Assembly (NCBI RefSeq): GCF_004764705.1
Contig: NZ_SHLX01000001.1
Location: 1 to 64,000, forward strand
Source of the DNA: Paenibacillus cymbidii
GTDB taxonomy: Bacteria; Bacillota; Bacilli; Paenibacillales; NBRC-103111
Direction: 5' to 3'
Length of the DNA: 64,000 bases
Shown here: positions 15,670 to 24,177 of the stretch, piece after piece
Layout of the letters: each line of letters starts with the position of its first letter
How positions within the stretch are numbered: the stretch's first letter is position 1
The notes under the pieces: generated by a model
What the model was told of the DNA's origin: nothing
What the model saw: the letters and a program-made list of their open reading frames with translations, nothing else
The model's database searches: none
Position numbers and translations under genes: made by a program

Positions 15670-16860
15670 ATGCCGGTTGATTATTCGTACAACCGCTATT
15701 TGCAAACGACCCGCACCTTGGGCGGCACGAAAAATGCCGATCCGGATCATGTCCATCTGTCTTTCGGCTTTCCCCATTCAGATCTGTTTCCAATTCAGGA
15801 ACTGGCCGAAGCGGCCAGGCAGGCTACGCTCGAGCAAGGGCGCAAGGGGCTTCATTATTACGGCGGCTCAGCTATATCGTATTTACCCCATTGGATCGCT
15901 GGGCGACTCGAGCAAATCGACATCCGAGTGCCGCCCGAGCAGATCAAAGTAACGGTGGGCGCGGCGCAGGCGATTGAGATTGCAGCGCGCATCTTGTGCA
16001 ACCCCGGCGACGAGGTATGGGTGGAAAATCCAAGCTTTTTCGGAGCGTTGCGCATGTTCCGTCTTGCCGGCGCAGAGCGGATCCGCTCTTTTGAAATAGA
16101 CGGGGACGGCATTTTGGTCGAGCCGCTGCGGGAGGAACTGGAGCGCAGGGCGCAGATGGGCGAAGCGCAACCGAAACTGCTCTATGTGATGCCGAATTTT
16201 CAGAATCCGACGGGAGTCTGTCTGACCGTTGAGCGCAGGCGCCAACTGGCCGAATTGGCACAGACGTACGGGTTTTATATTTTGGAAGACGATGCGTATA
16301 TGGAATTGAACTACTCGGATGCATTCGAACCAGCAATCCATACGTTCGCTCCCGAGCATGTCATTCATATCGGCACATTCTCCAAAATCGTCGGCCCCGG
16401 CGTTCGTCTGGGCTGGGCCGTAGTGCCGCCGGTATTGCTCAAGTACGTCCAGCAATTCATGAGCGGTTCGCAAACGAACCCGTATATGCAAGAGATCGTC
16501 TCGTCTTTTTTGCAAAACAACGATTTCCAATCGTATCTGGATCGGATCCGGTCGCAATACAAGGCGCAACGGGACGTCATGGTCGCGGCGCTGTTACAAC
16601 ATTTTGGCAATGTTATCGAAGTTCGTTTGCCTACAGGAGGATTTTTCCTTTGTGTTCGCTTCGCGCAGCCTACGGATGTTTCCGAGCTGACGCGGCTTGC
16701 GGAGCGGCATGGCGTAAGTGTGCTGGACGGCAGCGCGTTTTACGGCAACCGCGAAGGCAGGAATACGCTGCGATTGTGTTTCACGTACAGCTCGCCAACC
16801 GAAATCGAGCTTGGCATTCAGCGTTTGGCAGAAGCCTATAAGCAACTGAGATCCGGTTAA
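15670..16860 (+). CDS. PLP-dependent aminotransferase, class I/II (2-aminoadipate-type)
   Basis: This 396-residue fold-type I enzyme transfers amino groups or otherwise processes an amino acid with pyridoxal phosphate. Motifs visible are GAAQAIEIAARIL (phosphate-binding turn), NFQNPTGVC, ILEDDAYMEL with the cofactor aspartate, FSKIVGPGVRLGW with the Schiff-base Lys239, and a C-terminal LRLCFT arginine. It is the free-standing counterpart of the MocR/LysN aminotransferase group without a GntR domain. GGAGGAATTCCGT places the start well. It lies 12 nt after the YciI gene, within an amino-acid uptake and oxidation operon, so its substrate is probably the imported compound or its product. Confidence 0.88.
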   Translation: MPVDYSYNRYLQTTRTLGGTKNADPDHVHLSFGFPHSDLFPIQELAEAARQATLEQGRKGLHYYGGSAISYLPHWIAGRLEQIDIRVPPEQIKVTVGAAQAIEIAARILCNPGDEVWVENPSFFGALRMFRLAGAERIRSFEIDGDGILVEPLREELERRAQMGEAQPKLLYVMPNFQNPTGVCLTVERRRQLAELAQTYGFYILEDDAYMELNYSDAFEPAIHTFAPEHVIHIGTFSKIVGPGVRLGWAVVPPVLLKYVQQFMSGSQTNPYMQEIVSSFLQNNDFQSYLDRIRSQYKAQRDVMVAALLQHFGNVIEVRLPTGGFFLCVRFAQPTDVSELTRLAERHGVSVLDGSAFYGNREGRNTLRLCFTYSSPTEIELGIQRLAEAYKQLRSG

Positions 16861-16921
16861 CGCGTATCCAATAACCAAGAAAAACGATATGAATACAAAT
16901 ATATGAACGGAGGTGTCTGTT

Positions 16922-17935
16922 ATGAGCGACTATACGTTGCATTCGCACGGGATTTATCAGATCCGCCTTCCCATGGGCAATCCGCCGTGGATGAACAGTT
17001 ATGTGCTGCCGGACGGAGACGGGTTTACCTTGATCGATCCAGGGTTTAATACGGAGGAAATCGTTGCTTTCTGGCAGGAGACAGGCCCGCGGATCGGACT
17101 CGACTTTGGAAAGATACGCCAAATATTGGTTACTCATCACCACCCGGATCATTACGGCTTAGCCGGCTGGTTTCAGCAGCAGTCCGGCGCTCCCGTCTAT
17201 ATTTCGACCGTCGCCAAACGACAGATTGAAGGCATTTGGGGAGAAGGGCGGCGGCTCGTTCCGCTGTTCCTGGACACGTATTACCGCAACGGCTTGCCGC
17301 AGCTGCTGGTGGAGCAGTTGCGCGAACAATGGGACAGCAGCATTTCACGGGTGCTGCCGAAGCCGTCTTTGACGGTGCTGGATGAAGGCGGCAAGGTGCG
17401 AGTCGGCGACATCGAGCTCGAGGTGCTTGGCATTCCGGGACATGCCGCCGGACACAACGCCTTTTACAGCCGGGAATGGCAGGCAATCTTCGTCGGCGAC
17501 CAGGTGATGCCCGACAGCTTGCCGGATACTTGTTACGTATCGGACGAGTTCGATACGAACCCGATCCGCAGCTTCCTTGATTCGCTCGACAAGCTGCAGC
17601 CATATGCCGTTCAGCTCGCTTTTCCCGGTCATCACCAGCCGTTCTCCCATTTTGCCGAGCGACTGGAAAAACTGAGGCAGTTGAACGCCGAGCGCCAGCG
17701 CAAGGTAGAAGCGCAATTGATCGGGGGCGAGTGGAAGTCCGCCTACGAGGCGTATTACGATGTGTTTGAACCCGTGCCGTCATTGGTGCAGAAGCGGTTC
17801 CATTTCACGGAAACAATCTCGCGCATTCGTTATGCGCTGTCGCGGGGAATAATTGAGCAAACGGTGCAAGAAGGCGTGTTGAAATACAGATATGCAGCAA
17901 CGGAAGGAGACACACGCAATGACGAACAAACGTAA
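16922..17935 (+). CDS. Metallo-beta-lactamase-fold hydrolase
   Basis: This 337-residue protein has the zinc-site motif THHHPDH at residues 71-77, a downstream GHAAGHNAFY histidine, VGDQVMPD with the bridging aspartate, and FPGHHQPF, so the active site is complete. The roughly 100-residue C-terminal extension after the MBL core resembles LACTB2-like or hydroxyacyl-thioester hydrolases. GGAGGTG lies 6 nt before the ATG at 16922. Its 3' end overlaps the monooxygenase start by 17 nt, which implies translational coupling. It may hydrolyse a thioester or lactone intermediate in the operon's pathway; that is inferred. Confidence 0.85.
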   Translation: MSDYTLHSHGIYQIRLPMGNPPWMNSYVLPDGDGFTLIDPGFNTEEIVAFWQETGPRIGLDFGKIRQILVTHHHPDHYGLAGWFQQQSGAPVYISTVAKRQIEGIWGEGRRLVPLFLDTYYRNGLPQLLVEQLREQWDSSISRVLPKPSLTVLDEGGKVRVGDIELEVLGIPGHAAGHNAFYSREWQAIFVGDQVMPDSLPDTCYVSDEFDTNPIRSFLDSLDKLQPYAVQLAFPGHHQPFSHFAERLEKLRQLNAERQRKVEAQLIGGEWKSAYEAYYDVFEPVPSLVQKRFHFTETISRIRYALSRGIIEQTVQEGVLKYRYAATEGDTRNDEQT

Positions 17936-19241
17936 CCGAACATTAAAATTGGGTGCCCGCGTATTCGGCATCGGTCACTATCGCACCTCCTGGTTGCACC
18001 CGAACGTGCCGCCGGACGGCAATATTAATTTTGCCGAACACATTCGACAAGCACAGGAAGCGGAGGCGGCTAAATTCGATTTTATCTTTTTCTCCGACCG
18101 CCTGTACTTCGACGAACATAGCGCGCCTAAGTCGCTCAATCAGTTTGAGCCGATTGCCTTGCTGTCCGCGCTCGCTTCCATTACCAAACGAATCGGGTTG
18201 GTCGGCACGCTTTCGACCTCGTACAGCGAACCGTTCAACGTGGCGCGCCAGTTCATGACGCTTGACAAAATAAGCGGCGGCCGCGCCGGTTGGAACGTCG
18301 TATCAACCGCGCTCAGCGGCGCTTCGCTGAATTTCAGCCGCGACGTCCATTACGGCCATGCCGAACGATACCGACGGGCCAAAGAGTATTTGGACATCGT
18401 ACAGGGCTTGTGGGATTCGTGGGAAGACGACGCGTTCAGCTACGACAAAAAGAACAATATTTTCTATGATCCAAGCAAGTTGCACGCGTTGAACTATGAA
18501 GGCGAATTTTTCAAGGTGCGCGGTCCGCTCAACATCAACCGTTCCCCACAAGGGCAGCCAGTTATATTCCAGGCGGGTCAATCCGAGGCAGGCAAACAAT
18601 TTGCCGCGCAATATGCGGAAGGCGTCTATACGACTCCGATTACCTTTGAAGAGGCAAACGTGTTTTACAAGGATTTGAAAGAGCGCGTCGTAAACGTCGG
18701 GCGGGAAGAAGACGACATTCTTATCTTCGCCGGCCTGAATCCGGTCATCGGACGAACGGAAGATGAGGCGCAAGCCAAGTTCCGCGACATCCTGTCCTAC
18801 ATTACTTATGAAGAAGCATTAACCGAAATTAAGCTGTTTTTCAAAAATGTCAATTTGTTTCAGTTCGACCCGGATGCGCCGTTCCCCGATCTGCAAAGCG
18901 AAGGGAACGAAGGATACAGCTATATGGCCAATCGCATCAAAAACGCCGCCAAGCAGGAAGGGCTGACGTTGCGCCAAGCCGCATTCCGTTACGGCACGCC
19001 CAAATCCCAGTTCGTCGGCACGCCTGTACAAATTGCCGACCGCATGCAGGCCTGGTTCGAAGGAAGAGCCTGCGACGGCTTCTTCGTCTGGCCGCCTTAC
19101 TATGAAGGTACGCGCGAGTTTATCGACCTTGTATTGCCGATTTTGCGCGAGCGCGGCTTGTTCCGGGAGGAATACGAGGCGAATACGCTGCGCGGCAATC
19201 TGGGGCTTGATTTCGTCCGCAATCGGTACGCGACAACCTGA
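17919..19241 (+). CDS. LLM-class flavin-dependent monooxygenase (NtaA/SnaA/DszA family)
   Basis: This 440-residue luciferase-like TIM-barrel oxygenase uses FMNH2 from a separate reductase. Characteristic stretches are HYRTSWLHP near residue 20, FDFIFFSDR near 55, the LVGTLSTSYSEPFNVARQF flavin region (split), SGGRAGWNVVST, and GQPVIFQAGQSEAG. Family members oxidise C-N or C-S bonds, for example nitrilotriacetate, dibenzothiophene sulfone and S-substituted cysteines. GGAAGGAG precedes the ATG at 17919. With the following amino-acid importer, oxidative removal of an N- or S-substituent from an amino acid is the likeliest role. No flavin reductase is encoded nearby. Confidence 0.9.
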   Translation: MTNKRNRTLKLGARVFGIGHYRTSWLHPNVPPDGNINFAEHIRQAQEAEAAKFDFIFFSDRLYFDEHSAPKSLNQFEPIALLSALASITKRIGLVGTLSTSYSEPFNVARQFMTLDKISGGRAGWNVVSTALSGASLNFSRDVHYGHAERYRRAKEYLDIVQGLWDSWEDDAFSYDKKNNIFYDPSKLHALNYEGEFFKVRGPLNINRSPQGQPVIFQAGQSEAGKQFAAQYAEGVYTTPITFEEANVFYKDLKERVVNVGREEDDILIFAGLNPVIGRTEDEAQAKFRDILSYITYEEALTEIKLFFKNVNLFQFDPDAPFPDLQSEGNEGYSYMANRIKNAAKQEGLTLRQAAFRYGTPKSQFVGTPVQIADRMQAWFEGRACDGFFVWPPYYEGTREFIDLVLPILRERGLFREEYEANTLRGNLGLDFVRNRYATT

Positions 19242-19288
19242 AAAGAGCGTCGGGAATGACAGTCGAAGGAGGAGGAGGAGAGAGAGGT

Positions 19289-20041
19289 ATGCTCCGAATA
19301 GAGGATATTCACAAAAAATTCGGTGCGGAGGAAGTGTTGAAAGGCATCTCCTTGCAGGTCCGGCGCGGAGACGTTGTTTCGATTCTCGGGCCCAGCGGAT
19401 CGGGCAAAACGACGCTGCTCCGATGCATCAACTTGCTGGAGCGTCCCAATCGGGGGAGGATCGCCATCGGTGACGTCAAGGTCGATGTCGACAAACTGAC
19501 ACGACATGACATTTTGCGGCTGCGACGCAAAACCGCAATGGTGTTTCAATCGTACAACCTGTTCGCCAACAAGAACGCCCTGGAAAACGTCATGGAAGGA
19601 TTGCTGGTCGTAAAAAAAATGAGCAAGGCAGAGGCGAAGGCCAAAAGTCTCGCGCTACTCAACAAAGTCGGCCTGGCCAACAAAACCGATCATTATCCGT
19701 CGCAGCTGTCCGGCGGCCAGCAGCAGCGGGTCGGCATCGCAAGGGCGCTGGCGCTTGACCCGGAAGTCATTTTGTTTGACGAGCCGACGTCGGCTCTTGA
19801 CCCGGAGCTTGTCGGGGAGGTGCTGGAGGTAATCCAGCAGATCGCCCGGGAAGGCGTAACGATGATAATCGTCACGCATGAATTGAATTTTGCCCGAGAT
19901 ATTTCTACCCAGGTCGTGTTTATGGAAAACGGGCACATCGTCGAACAGGGCGAACCGCAGCAGATTTTCGTCAACCCGCAACAGCAGCGGACAAAAGCGT
20001 TTATCGGCAACCGCATCTTGAACAACAACAAAGGAGAATGA
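19289..20041 (+). CDS. Polar amino-acid ABC transporter, ATP-binding protein
   Basis: This 250-residue ATPase is of the HisP/GlnQ/TcyN type. It has a Walker A GPSGSGKTTLL, a Q-loop in VFQSYNLFAN, the signature LSGGQQQRVGIARAL, Walker B VILFDEPTSALDPE and a switch histidine in VTHELNF. The ATG at 19289 lies behind a purine-rich GGAGGAGGAGGAGAG. The final ATGA overlaps the binding-protein region, an indication of coupling. It energises the two permeases downstream. Confidence 0.94.
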   Translation: MLRIEDIHKKFGAEEVLKGISLQVRRGDVVSILGPSGSGKTTLLRCINLLERPNRGRIAIGDVKVDVDKLTRHDILRLRRKTAMVFQSYNLFANKNALENVMEGLLVVKKMSKAEAKAKSLALLNKVGLANKTDHYPSQLSGGQQQRVGIARALALDPEVILFDEPTSALDPELVGEVLEVIQQIAREGVTMIIVTHELNFARDISTQVVFMENGHIVEQGEPQQIFVNPQQQRTKAFIGNRILNNNKGE

Positions 20042-20043
20042 AT

Positions 20044-20949
20044 ATGAAAAAGTATTGGACAGCCTCGATTCTCGCAGCGGTAATGGCACTCTCGGCATGT
20101 GGCACCAGTTCGAACGGCGGCTCTTCGGGCAGTTCGCCCAGCGCAAGCGGAAGCGCTTCTCCGGCACCGTCCAGCGGCTCGCCGTCGGCTGCTCCCGTCA
20201 ATGTAACCGTATTGAAAGTGGCGCAAAACGCGGTGCCGAATCCTCCGTTCAGTTCGCTGAACGAAAAAAATATCATGGAAGGCTATACAGTCGAATATTT
20301 GAAGCTATTGGACGAGCGTCTGCCGGAAATCAAGTTCGAGTACGAACAAATCGCCCGCGAAGCGATGCTGGTCGGCGTAGAGACGGGCAAATATGATTTG
20401 GCCGCCAACTTCTATTACCGCAACCCGGAGCGCGAAGCGAAATATTTATTCGGCCAGACGGAATACGGATATTCACTGAACGCGTTGATCGTCAAAGACA
20501 GCCGCAACGATATTCACAGCCTGGACGACATGCGGGGCAAAAAATTGACGCCGATGAGTCCATCAACCGGCTTGCGCACGCTGGTCGTCGATTATAACAA
20601 GAAAAACACCGACAACCCGATTTTGTTCAACGATATCGATGCCGTGACCGACGCGGAATCGGTGCAATGGGTAGCCAAAGGCACCTACGACGCTTACCTG
20701 ACGAACAAGACCGTGTTCGACAACGTTAACGCCCAGTTGAAGCTGCCGCTCAAAATCGCCACTTTTGTCTCGAAGGAGCCGATCTGGGTGCTGTTCAACA
20801 AAAATAAATCGGCGGTTGCGACGCGATTTGACGAAGTAACCAAAGAAATGATCAAAGACGGCACGCTGCCTGCGCTTTCCGTCAAATGGTTCGGCATCGA
20901 CATGTTCCAGTCGCTTGAAACGGTGAACAAGCCGTATCAGTTCAAATGA
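20044..20949 (+). CDS. Polar amino-acid ABC transporter, lipoprotein substrate-binding protein
   Basis: This 301-residue SBP_bac_3-type protein has a lipoprotein signal peptide (MKKYWTASILAAVMALSAC; acylated Cys at the LSAC box), a long Ser/Gly/Pro-rich linker and the cystine/glutamine-binding fold. YTVEYLKLLDERLP and ETGKYDLAANFYYRN are typical. AAAGGAGA lies 6 nt before the ATG at 20044; the ATG at 20038 overlaps the ATPase stop. The ligand is unknown. The neighbouring enzymes suggest a substituted cysteine or other modified amino acid. It overlaps the next gene by ATGA. Confidence 0.9.
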   Translation: MKKYWTASILAAVMALSACGTSSNGGSSGSSPSASGSASPAPSSGSPSAAPVNVTVLKVAQNAVPNPPFSSLNEKNIMEGYTVEYLKLLDERLPEIKFEYEQIAREAMLVGVETGKYDLAANFYYRNPEREAKYLFGQTEYGYSLNALIVKDSRNDIHSLDDMRGKKLTPMSPSTGLRTLVVDYNKKNTDNPILFNDIDAVTDAESVQWVAKGTYDAYLTNKTVFDNVNAQLKLPLKIATFVSKEPIWVLFNKNKSAVATRFDEVTKEMIKDGTLPALSVKWFGIDMFQSLETVNKPYQFK

Positions 20950-21647
20950 TTAATGTCACCGAGCTTGTTAACGCCTTTTGGAAGCTTCTTCCCAAGCTGC
21001 CGCTGACGTTGTCGTTTACCGTCCTGACGCTGATCGGAGGCATCTCGCTCGGCTTCGTACTCGCTTTGGCTCGCATCTTCCGCATTCCGGTCTTGTCGCA
21101 AGCCATTGTGGCGTATATTTCGTTTATGCGCTGCACGCCCGGCATCGTCCAGTTGTTTTTGATTTTTTACGGTTTGCCCAAGCTGTTGCCGCTTATCGGC
21201 ATCGATGTCAGCTCGTGGAGCAACTTTACGTTCGCGGTCATTTCCTTCGCCTTGCATTGCGGCGCGGTGTTATCGGAGGTGATCCGTTCGGCTTACTTGG
21301 CCGTACCCGCGTCGCAGCATGAAGCTGCGAGCGCGATCGGCATGTCGTATACCCAAGCGCTGCGGCGCATTCTGATTCCGCAGATGCTGAGCATCGCCAT
21401 TCCGATCGTCGGCAACAACGCGATCACGATCTTCAAGGAATCGTCGCTTGTATTCACCGTCGGCGTCATTGATCTGATGGGCCAGGCACAAATCATGATC
21501 CAGCGCAGGCACGGGATTACGCTGCTTGAAACGTATTTGGCCGTATCGTTTATTTACTGGTTCTGCGCCATGCTGTTCGGCCGATTGCTGGCTTATTACC
21601 AACGCCGCAACGAACAGAAATACAAACTGATGGCGAGAAAGGCGTAG
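20946..21647 (+). CDS. Polar amino-acid ABC transporter, permease 1
   Basis: This 233-residue integral membrane protein of the HisMQ family has about five helices and the EAA loop (EAASAIGMSYTQALRRILIPQ, in the second half) that contacts the ATPase. It begins at the ATGA overlapping the binding-protein stop, so the two are translationally coupled. The MRCTPGIVQLF segment is characteristic of the family. It forms a heterodimer with the next gene. Confidence 0.93.
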   Translation: MINVTELVNAFWKLLPKLPLTLSFTVLTLIGGISLGFVLALARIFRIPVLSQAIVAYISFMRCTPGIVQLFLIFYGLPKLLPLIGIDVSSWSNFTFAVISFALHCGAVLSEVIRSAYLAVPASQHEAASAIGMSYTQALRRILIPQMLSIAIPIVGNNAITIFKESSLVFTVGVIDLMGQAQIMIQRRHGITLLETYLAVSFIYWFCAMLFGRLLAYYQRRNEQKYKLMARKA

Positions 21648-21661
21648 GAGGGAGAAGCCGC

Positions 21662-22393
21662 ATGTTGCTGGATTGGGACTATATGTTGAGCAAACTGCCC
21701 GCCATCCTGGAGGCTCTCCCGCGAACACTGTTGCTGGTATTGGTGTCGGCGGCGGCCGGATTTGTGTTCGGTTATCTGCTCGCCATGGTCCGTTCTTATC
21801 GGGTGCCTGTATTGGCGCAAATGGCCACTGCCTATATTTCCATTTTTCGCGGTGTGCCGCTGCTCGTGCAAATGTATGTGGTCTATTTCGGCTTGCCGGA
21901 ATTGTTTACTTACGTCAATGAGCTGTTCGGTATCGACTTGCTACCGTCTGAATTTAACAAAACGCTGGTCGCACTGCTTATATTTTCGCTGTATACGTCG
22001 GCTTACCAAGCTGAGGTGTGGTACTCAGCGCTGCATGCTGTGGATTACGGCCAGATGGAAGCCGCTTATTCGATCGGCATGACGCTGCCGCAGGCAATGA
22101 TGCGCATTTTCATTCCGCAGGCACTCGTCAGCGCGATTCCGAATTTCGCGAATTTATTCATTTCCTTATTCAAACAAACGTCGCTGGCGTTTACGATCAA
22201 GATCGTGGACATCATGGCAGTCGCCAAACTGGAAGCAGGCGCCACATATCGCTATCTGGAGATGTATGTCATTGTCGCTCTCGTCTATTGGGTCTGCATC
22301 CTGTCGTTTGAGAAATTGTTCTCGTATTTGGAACACTTTTTTCGGAACCAGAAAAAACATCAGGCTGTATACACGAAAAAAGGCAGGGCCTGA
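21662..22393 (+). CDS. Polar amino-acid ABC transporter, permease 2
   Basis: This 243-residue paralogue of permease 1 shares the HisMQ topology, with FRGVPLLVQMYVVYFGLPEL (family loop) and an EAA-type loop EAAYSIGMTLPQAMMRIFIPQ (split). GGAGGGAGAAGCC precedes the ATG. It is the last gene of the operon, followed 38 nt later by a strong terminator. Two different permeases plus one SBP and one ATPase make a complete importer. Confidence 0.93.
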   Translation: MLLDWDYMLSKLPAILEALPRTLLLVLVSAAAGFVFGYLLAMVRSYRVPVLAQMATAYISIFRGVPLLVQMYVVYFGLPELFTYVNELFGIDLLPSEFNKTLVALLIFSLYTSAYQAEVWYSALHAVDYGQMEAAYSIGMTLPQAMMRIFIPQALVSAIPNFANLFISLFKQTSLAFTIKIVDIMAVAKLEAGATYRYLEMYVIVALVYWVCILSFEKLFSYLEHFFRNQKKHQAVYTKKGRA

Positions 22394-22430
22394 CGCCAAA
22401 ACCATTACGGTCGTCCGATCGCCTGTATTA

Positions 22431-22456
22431 GGGCCACCTTCTCGGTGGCCTTAATA
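22431..22456 (+). terminator. Intrinsic terminator of the amino-acid operon
   Basis: GGCCACC (22432-22438) and GGTGGCC (22444-22450) form a stable stem with a TTCTC loop. The flanking ATTA and TTAAT extend the stem and supply a U-rich tail. Confidence 0.8.
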
Positions 22457-22474
22457 ATAATGCATTTTCTAACA

Positions 22475-22523
22475 CCTTCGCAGTCACGGCGCATGCGCCG
22501 ATTGCAGCGACGTGACTGCGAGG
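22475..22523. repeat. 14-bp inverted repeat around a GGCGCATGCGCC palindrome
   Basis: CCTTCGCAGTCACG (22475-22488) is the complement of CGTGACTGCGAGG (22511-22523) apart from one inserted base. GGCGCATGCGCC lies inside. It sits between the operon terminator and the convergent RibD-like gene, so it could terminate the latter on the minus strand or be a mobile-element remnant. Confidence 0.55.
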
Positions 22524-22561
22524 GCGCTATTCCTGCGTCTCCTTGGTTGGTTGCGTCGCGT

Positions 22562-23119
22562 TCAGAATACGCGGTAGTGGAGGTGAACAACGCCACTTCG
22601 GAAGCGGCGCTCACCGAGCAGTTCGAGCCGCATGCGGAGGTTGTCCGGCAATGCTCGCTTACCTCCACCCAAGACGATCGGATTAAGAAGCAAATGACAC
22701 TCGTCGATCAGACCAACCCTCATCGCCTGCCCGGCAAGCTCGGGACCGCCAATCGTAATGTCGGCTCCCGAGGACTCCTTCAGTCTCCGGATCGCATCAG
22801 GATCGAATTCGCTCTCGATCCTAGTCCTGGCGCTTGAAATCGCCTGAAGCGTCCGGGAATAAACGATCTTCTCGGCTGCTCGCCAAATCTGCCCGAATTC
22901 CTGCCTTATCTCCGGTTGATCGCCGCTGGCGCCCGCCGTTTCCCAGTACACCATCATCCCGTACATTCTGCGACCGTATAAATAGGTGCCAATCGGCCGC
23001 TGGAGGTCAGTCCAGAACGCATACGTCTCGTCATCGGAGATCCCCCAATCGATATTACCGTGCTCGTCCTCCATGTACCCGTCCAAAGATACGTTAGCAG
23101 CGTAGATCAGCTTAGCCAT
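22562..23119 (-). CDS. RibD C-terminal / dihydrofolate-reductase-fold protein (YyaP-like)
   Basis: This 185-residue protein starts MAKLIYAANVSLDGYMED, the hallmark of the dihydrofolate reductase family protein group related to the RibD reductase domain. It also shows the TYLYGRRMYGMM NADPH-binding region and the C-terminal LIDECHLLLNPIVLGGGKR. Members are stand-alone reductases, many of unknown substrate. GGAGGG sits 8 nt before the ATG at 23119. It is transcribed alone. Confidence 0.9.
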   Translation of the reverse strand: MAKLIYAANVSLDGYMEDEHGNIDWGISDDETYAFWTDLQRPIGTYLYGRRMYGMMVYWETAGASGDQPEIRQEFGQIWRAAEKIVYSRTLQAISSARTRIESEFDPDAIRRLKESSGADITIGGPELAGQAMRVGLIDECHLLLNPIVLGGGKRALPDNLRMRLELLGERRFRSGVVHLHYRVF

Positions 23120-23198
23120 TTATATCGCCCTCCAATAGTATGACCGTGTCGAACTGAATCGTCACCGAATGAACTTATTCCTTTTAACTAATAGACGA

Positions 23199-23285
23199 AT
23201 GAGAGATAATAAAATCATCGATTTACACGAATTTTTTAGTGCGAAAGACTATTCGCGAAGAAGATTGAACAAAGTATTTCGGTAA
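23199..23285 (+). other. Short ORF fragment (28 codons) of unknown origin
   Basis: The frame begins MRDNKIIDLHEFFSAKDY and ends RRRLNKVFR before a TAA, in AT-rich sequence just upstream of the decayed Yellow-like gene. It has no SD. It is probably a remnant of a gene that was part of the same decayed locus. Confidence 0.2.
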
Positions 23286-23605
23286 ATTTGAGGCGTTTTT
23301 TTAATTTTACGGAGCCATGCCTACAGGCGTTACTGTTTCTGAAACTGGGCGCATTTTTATTTGCTTCCAAGATGGGGAGACGATGTTAAATTTACGGTGG
23401 CTTAAATCGTTCGCGGTACATTACAGCCTTATCCTAGTTTAGACGCTAAATTGGTAAGCCAATCGAATTTACGGAAAATGTTGTCCTGCCAACCACTCAT
23501 CTGAATGATGTCCAATTTGATTTTCGTGTTGGTAAAGCAGGTTATGCTTATATAACGGATTCGTCTTCCCGAGGACCAGGAGCCATTATTGTCGTTGAGG
23601 AAAAC
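23286..23605 (+). pseudogene. Decayed Yellow / major royal jelly protein-like gene
   Basis: Reading all three frames recovers pieces of the L-dopachrome-tautomerase-related (Yellow/MRJP) family in the correct order. They are MPTGVTVSETGRIFI, then (shifted frame) RWGDDVKFTVA, a TAA stop, IVRGTLQPYPSLDA, and after a large internal deletion NVVLPTTHLNDVQFDFRVGK and AYITDSSSRGPGAIIVVEEN. At least two frameshifts, one nonsense codon, a missing central part and missing ends show it is dead. Family members are secreted six-bladed propeller proteins of uncertain function in bacteria. The 3' end is replaced by maturase sequence. Confidence 0.75.
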
Positions 23606-24045
23606 GATGCGTTCGCGCGAAGAGCAGAGACAGCAGAAAATCTCGTCAGAGAGCTCACGGCAAAGAGAAGCGGTGAAGCCGCCAGGGTATGCCGGAGCGC
23701 CGAGTTCTATGTCGGCACAAGTCGCCCCCTCCTCTCGAAAAGACCAGAACGAGCTGCTGGAGCGGATGCTCGAAGGAGAAACCTTCGACTCGCCTACAAG
23801 CGAGTGTTACAAAACGGAGGAGTGCCCGGCGTGGACATCGTAAACGGTAGCCGAGCTACAAACGTACCTGAAGACACACTGGGAGACGGTGAAAGCCGAA
23901 CTTCTCGCGGGAACGTACAGACCGGTGCCAGTCAAACGGGTGGAAATCCCCAAACCCGGCGGCGGCGTGCGGCTGCTCGGCATCCCGACCGTATTGGACC
24001 GCTTTCTCCAGCAAGCGCTTCTGCAAGATATTGTCGAGGCACACA
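23605..24045 (+). pseudogene. Group II intron reverse transcriptase/maturase remnant
   Basis: Three frames together give the N-terminal part of an LtrA-type maturase: PPGYAGAPSSMSAQ and DQNELLERMLEG, then YKRVLQNGGVPGVD, then AELQTYLKTHWETVKAELL, YRPVPVKRVEIPKPGGGVRL and LGIPTVLDRFLQQALLQ. At least two frameshifts separate these blocks. The catalytic YADD region and the rest are missing. Sequence after about 24035 no longer matches the family. The join to the Yellow-like fragment suggests past intron insertion followed by deletion. Confidence 0.75.
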
Positions 24046-24177
24046 GTTATTTTAAGGCAAATAAGATCCGCGTTTCCGATATCTATTTAGGTCCGGGAGA
24101 ACGTTCGTGGCACAGCGCTGAAAAACGCCATTCATCTATCCTTCACTGACAGGAACGGTTGAGATGAGATGCTCTCC

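Noticed and set aside
24046..24149. Continuation of the maturase (EAHSYFKANKIRVSDIYLG and onwards)
   Set aside because: It is in frame with the remnant, but the sequence does not follow the maturase family after QQALLQ, so it was left unassigned.
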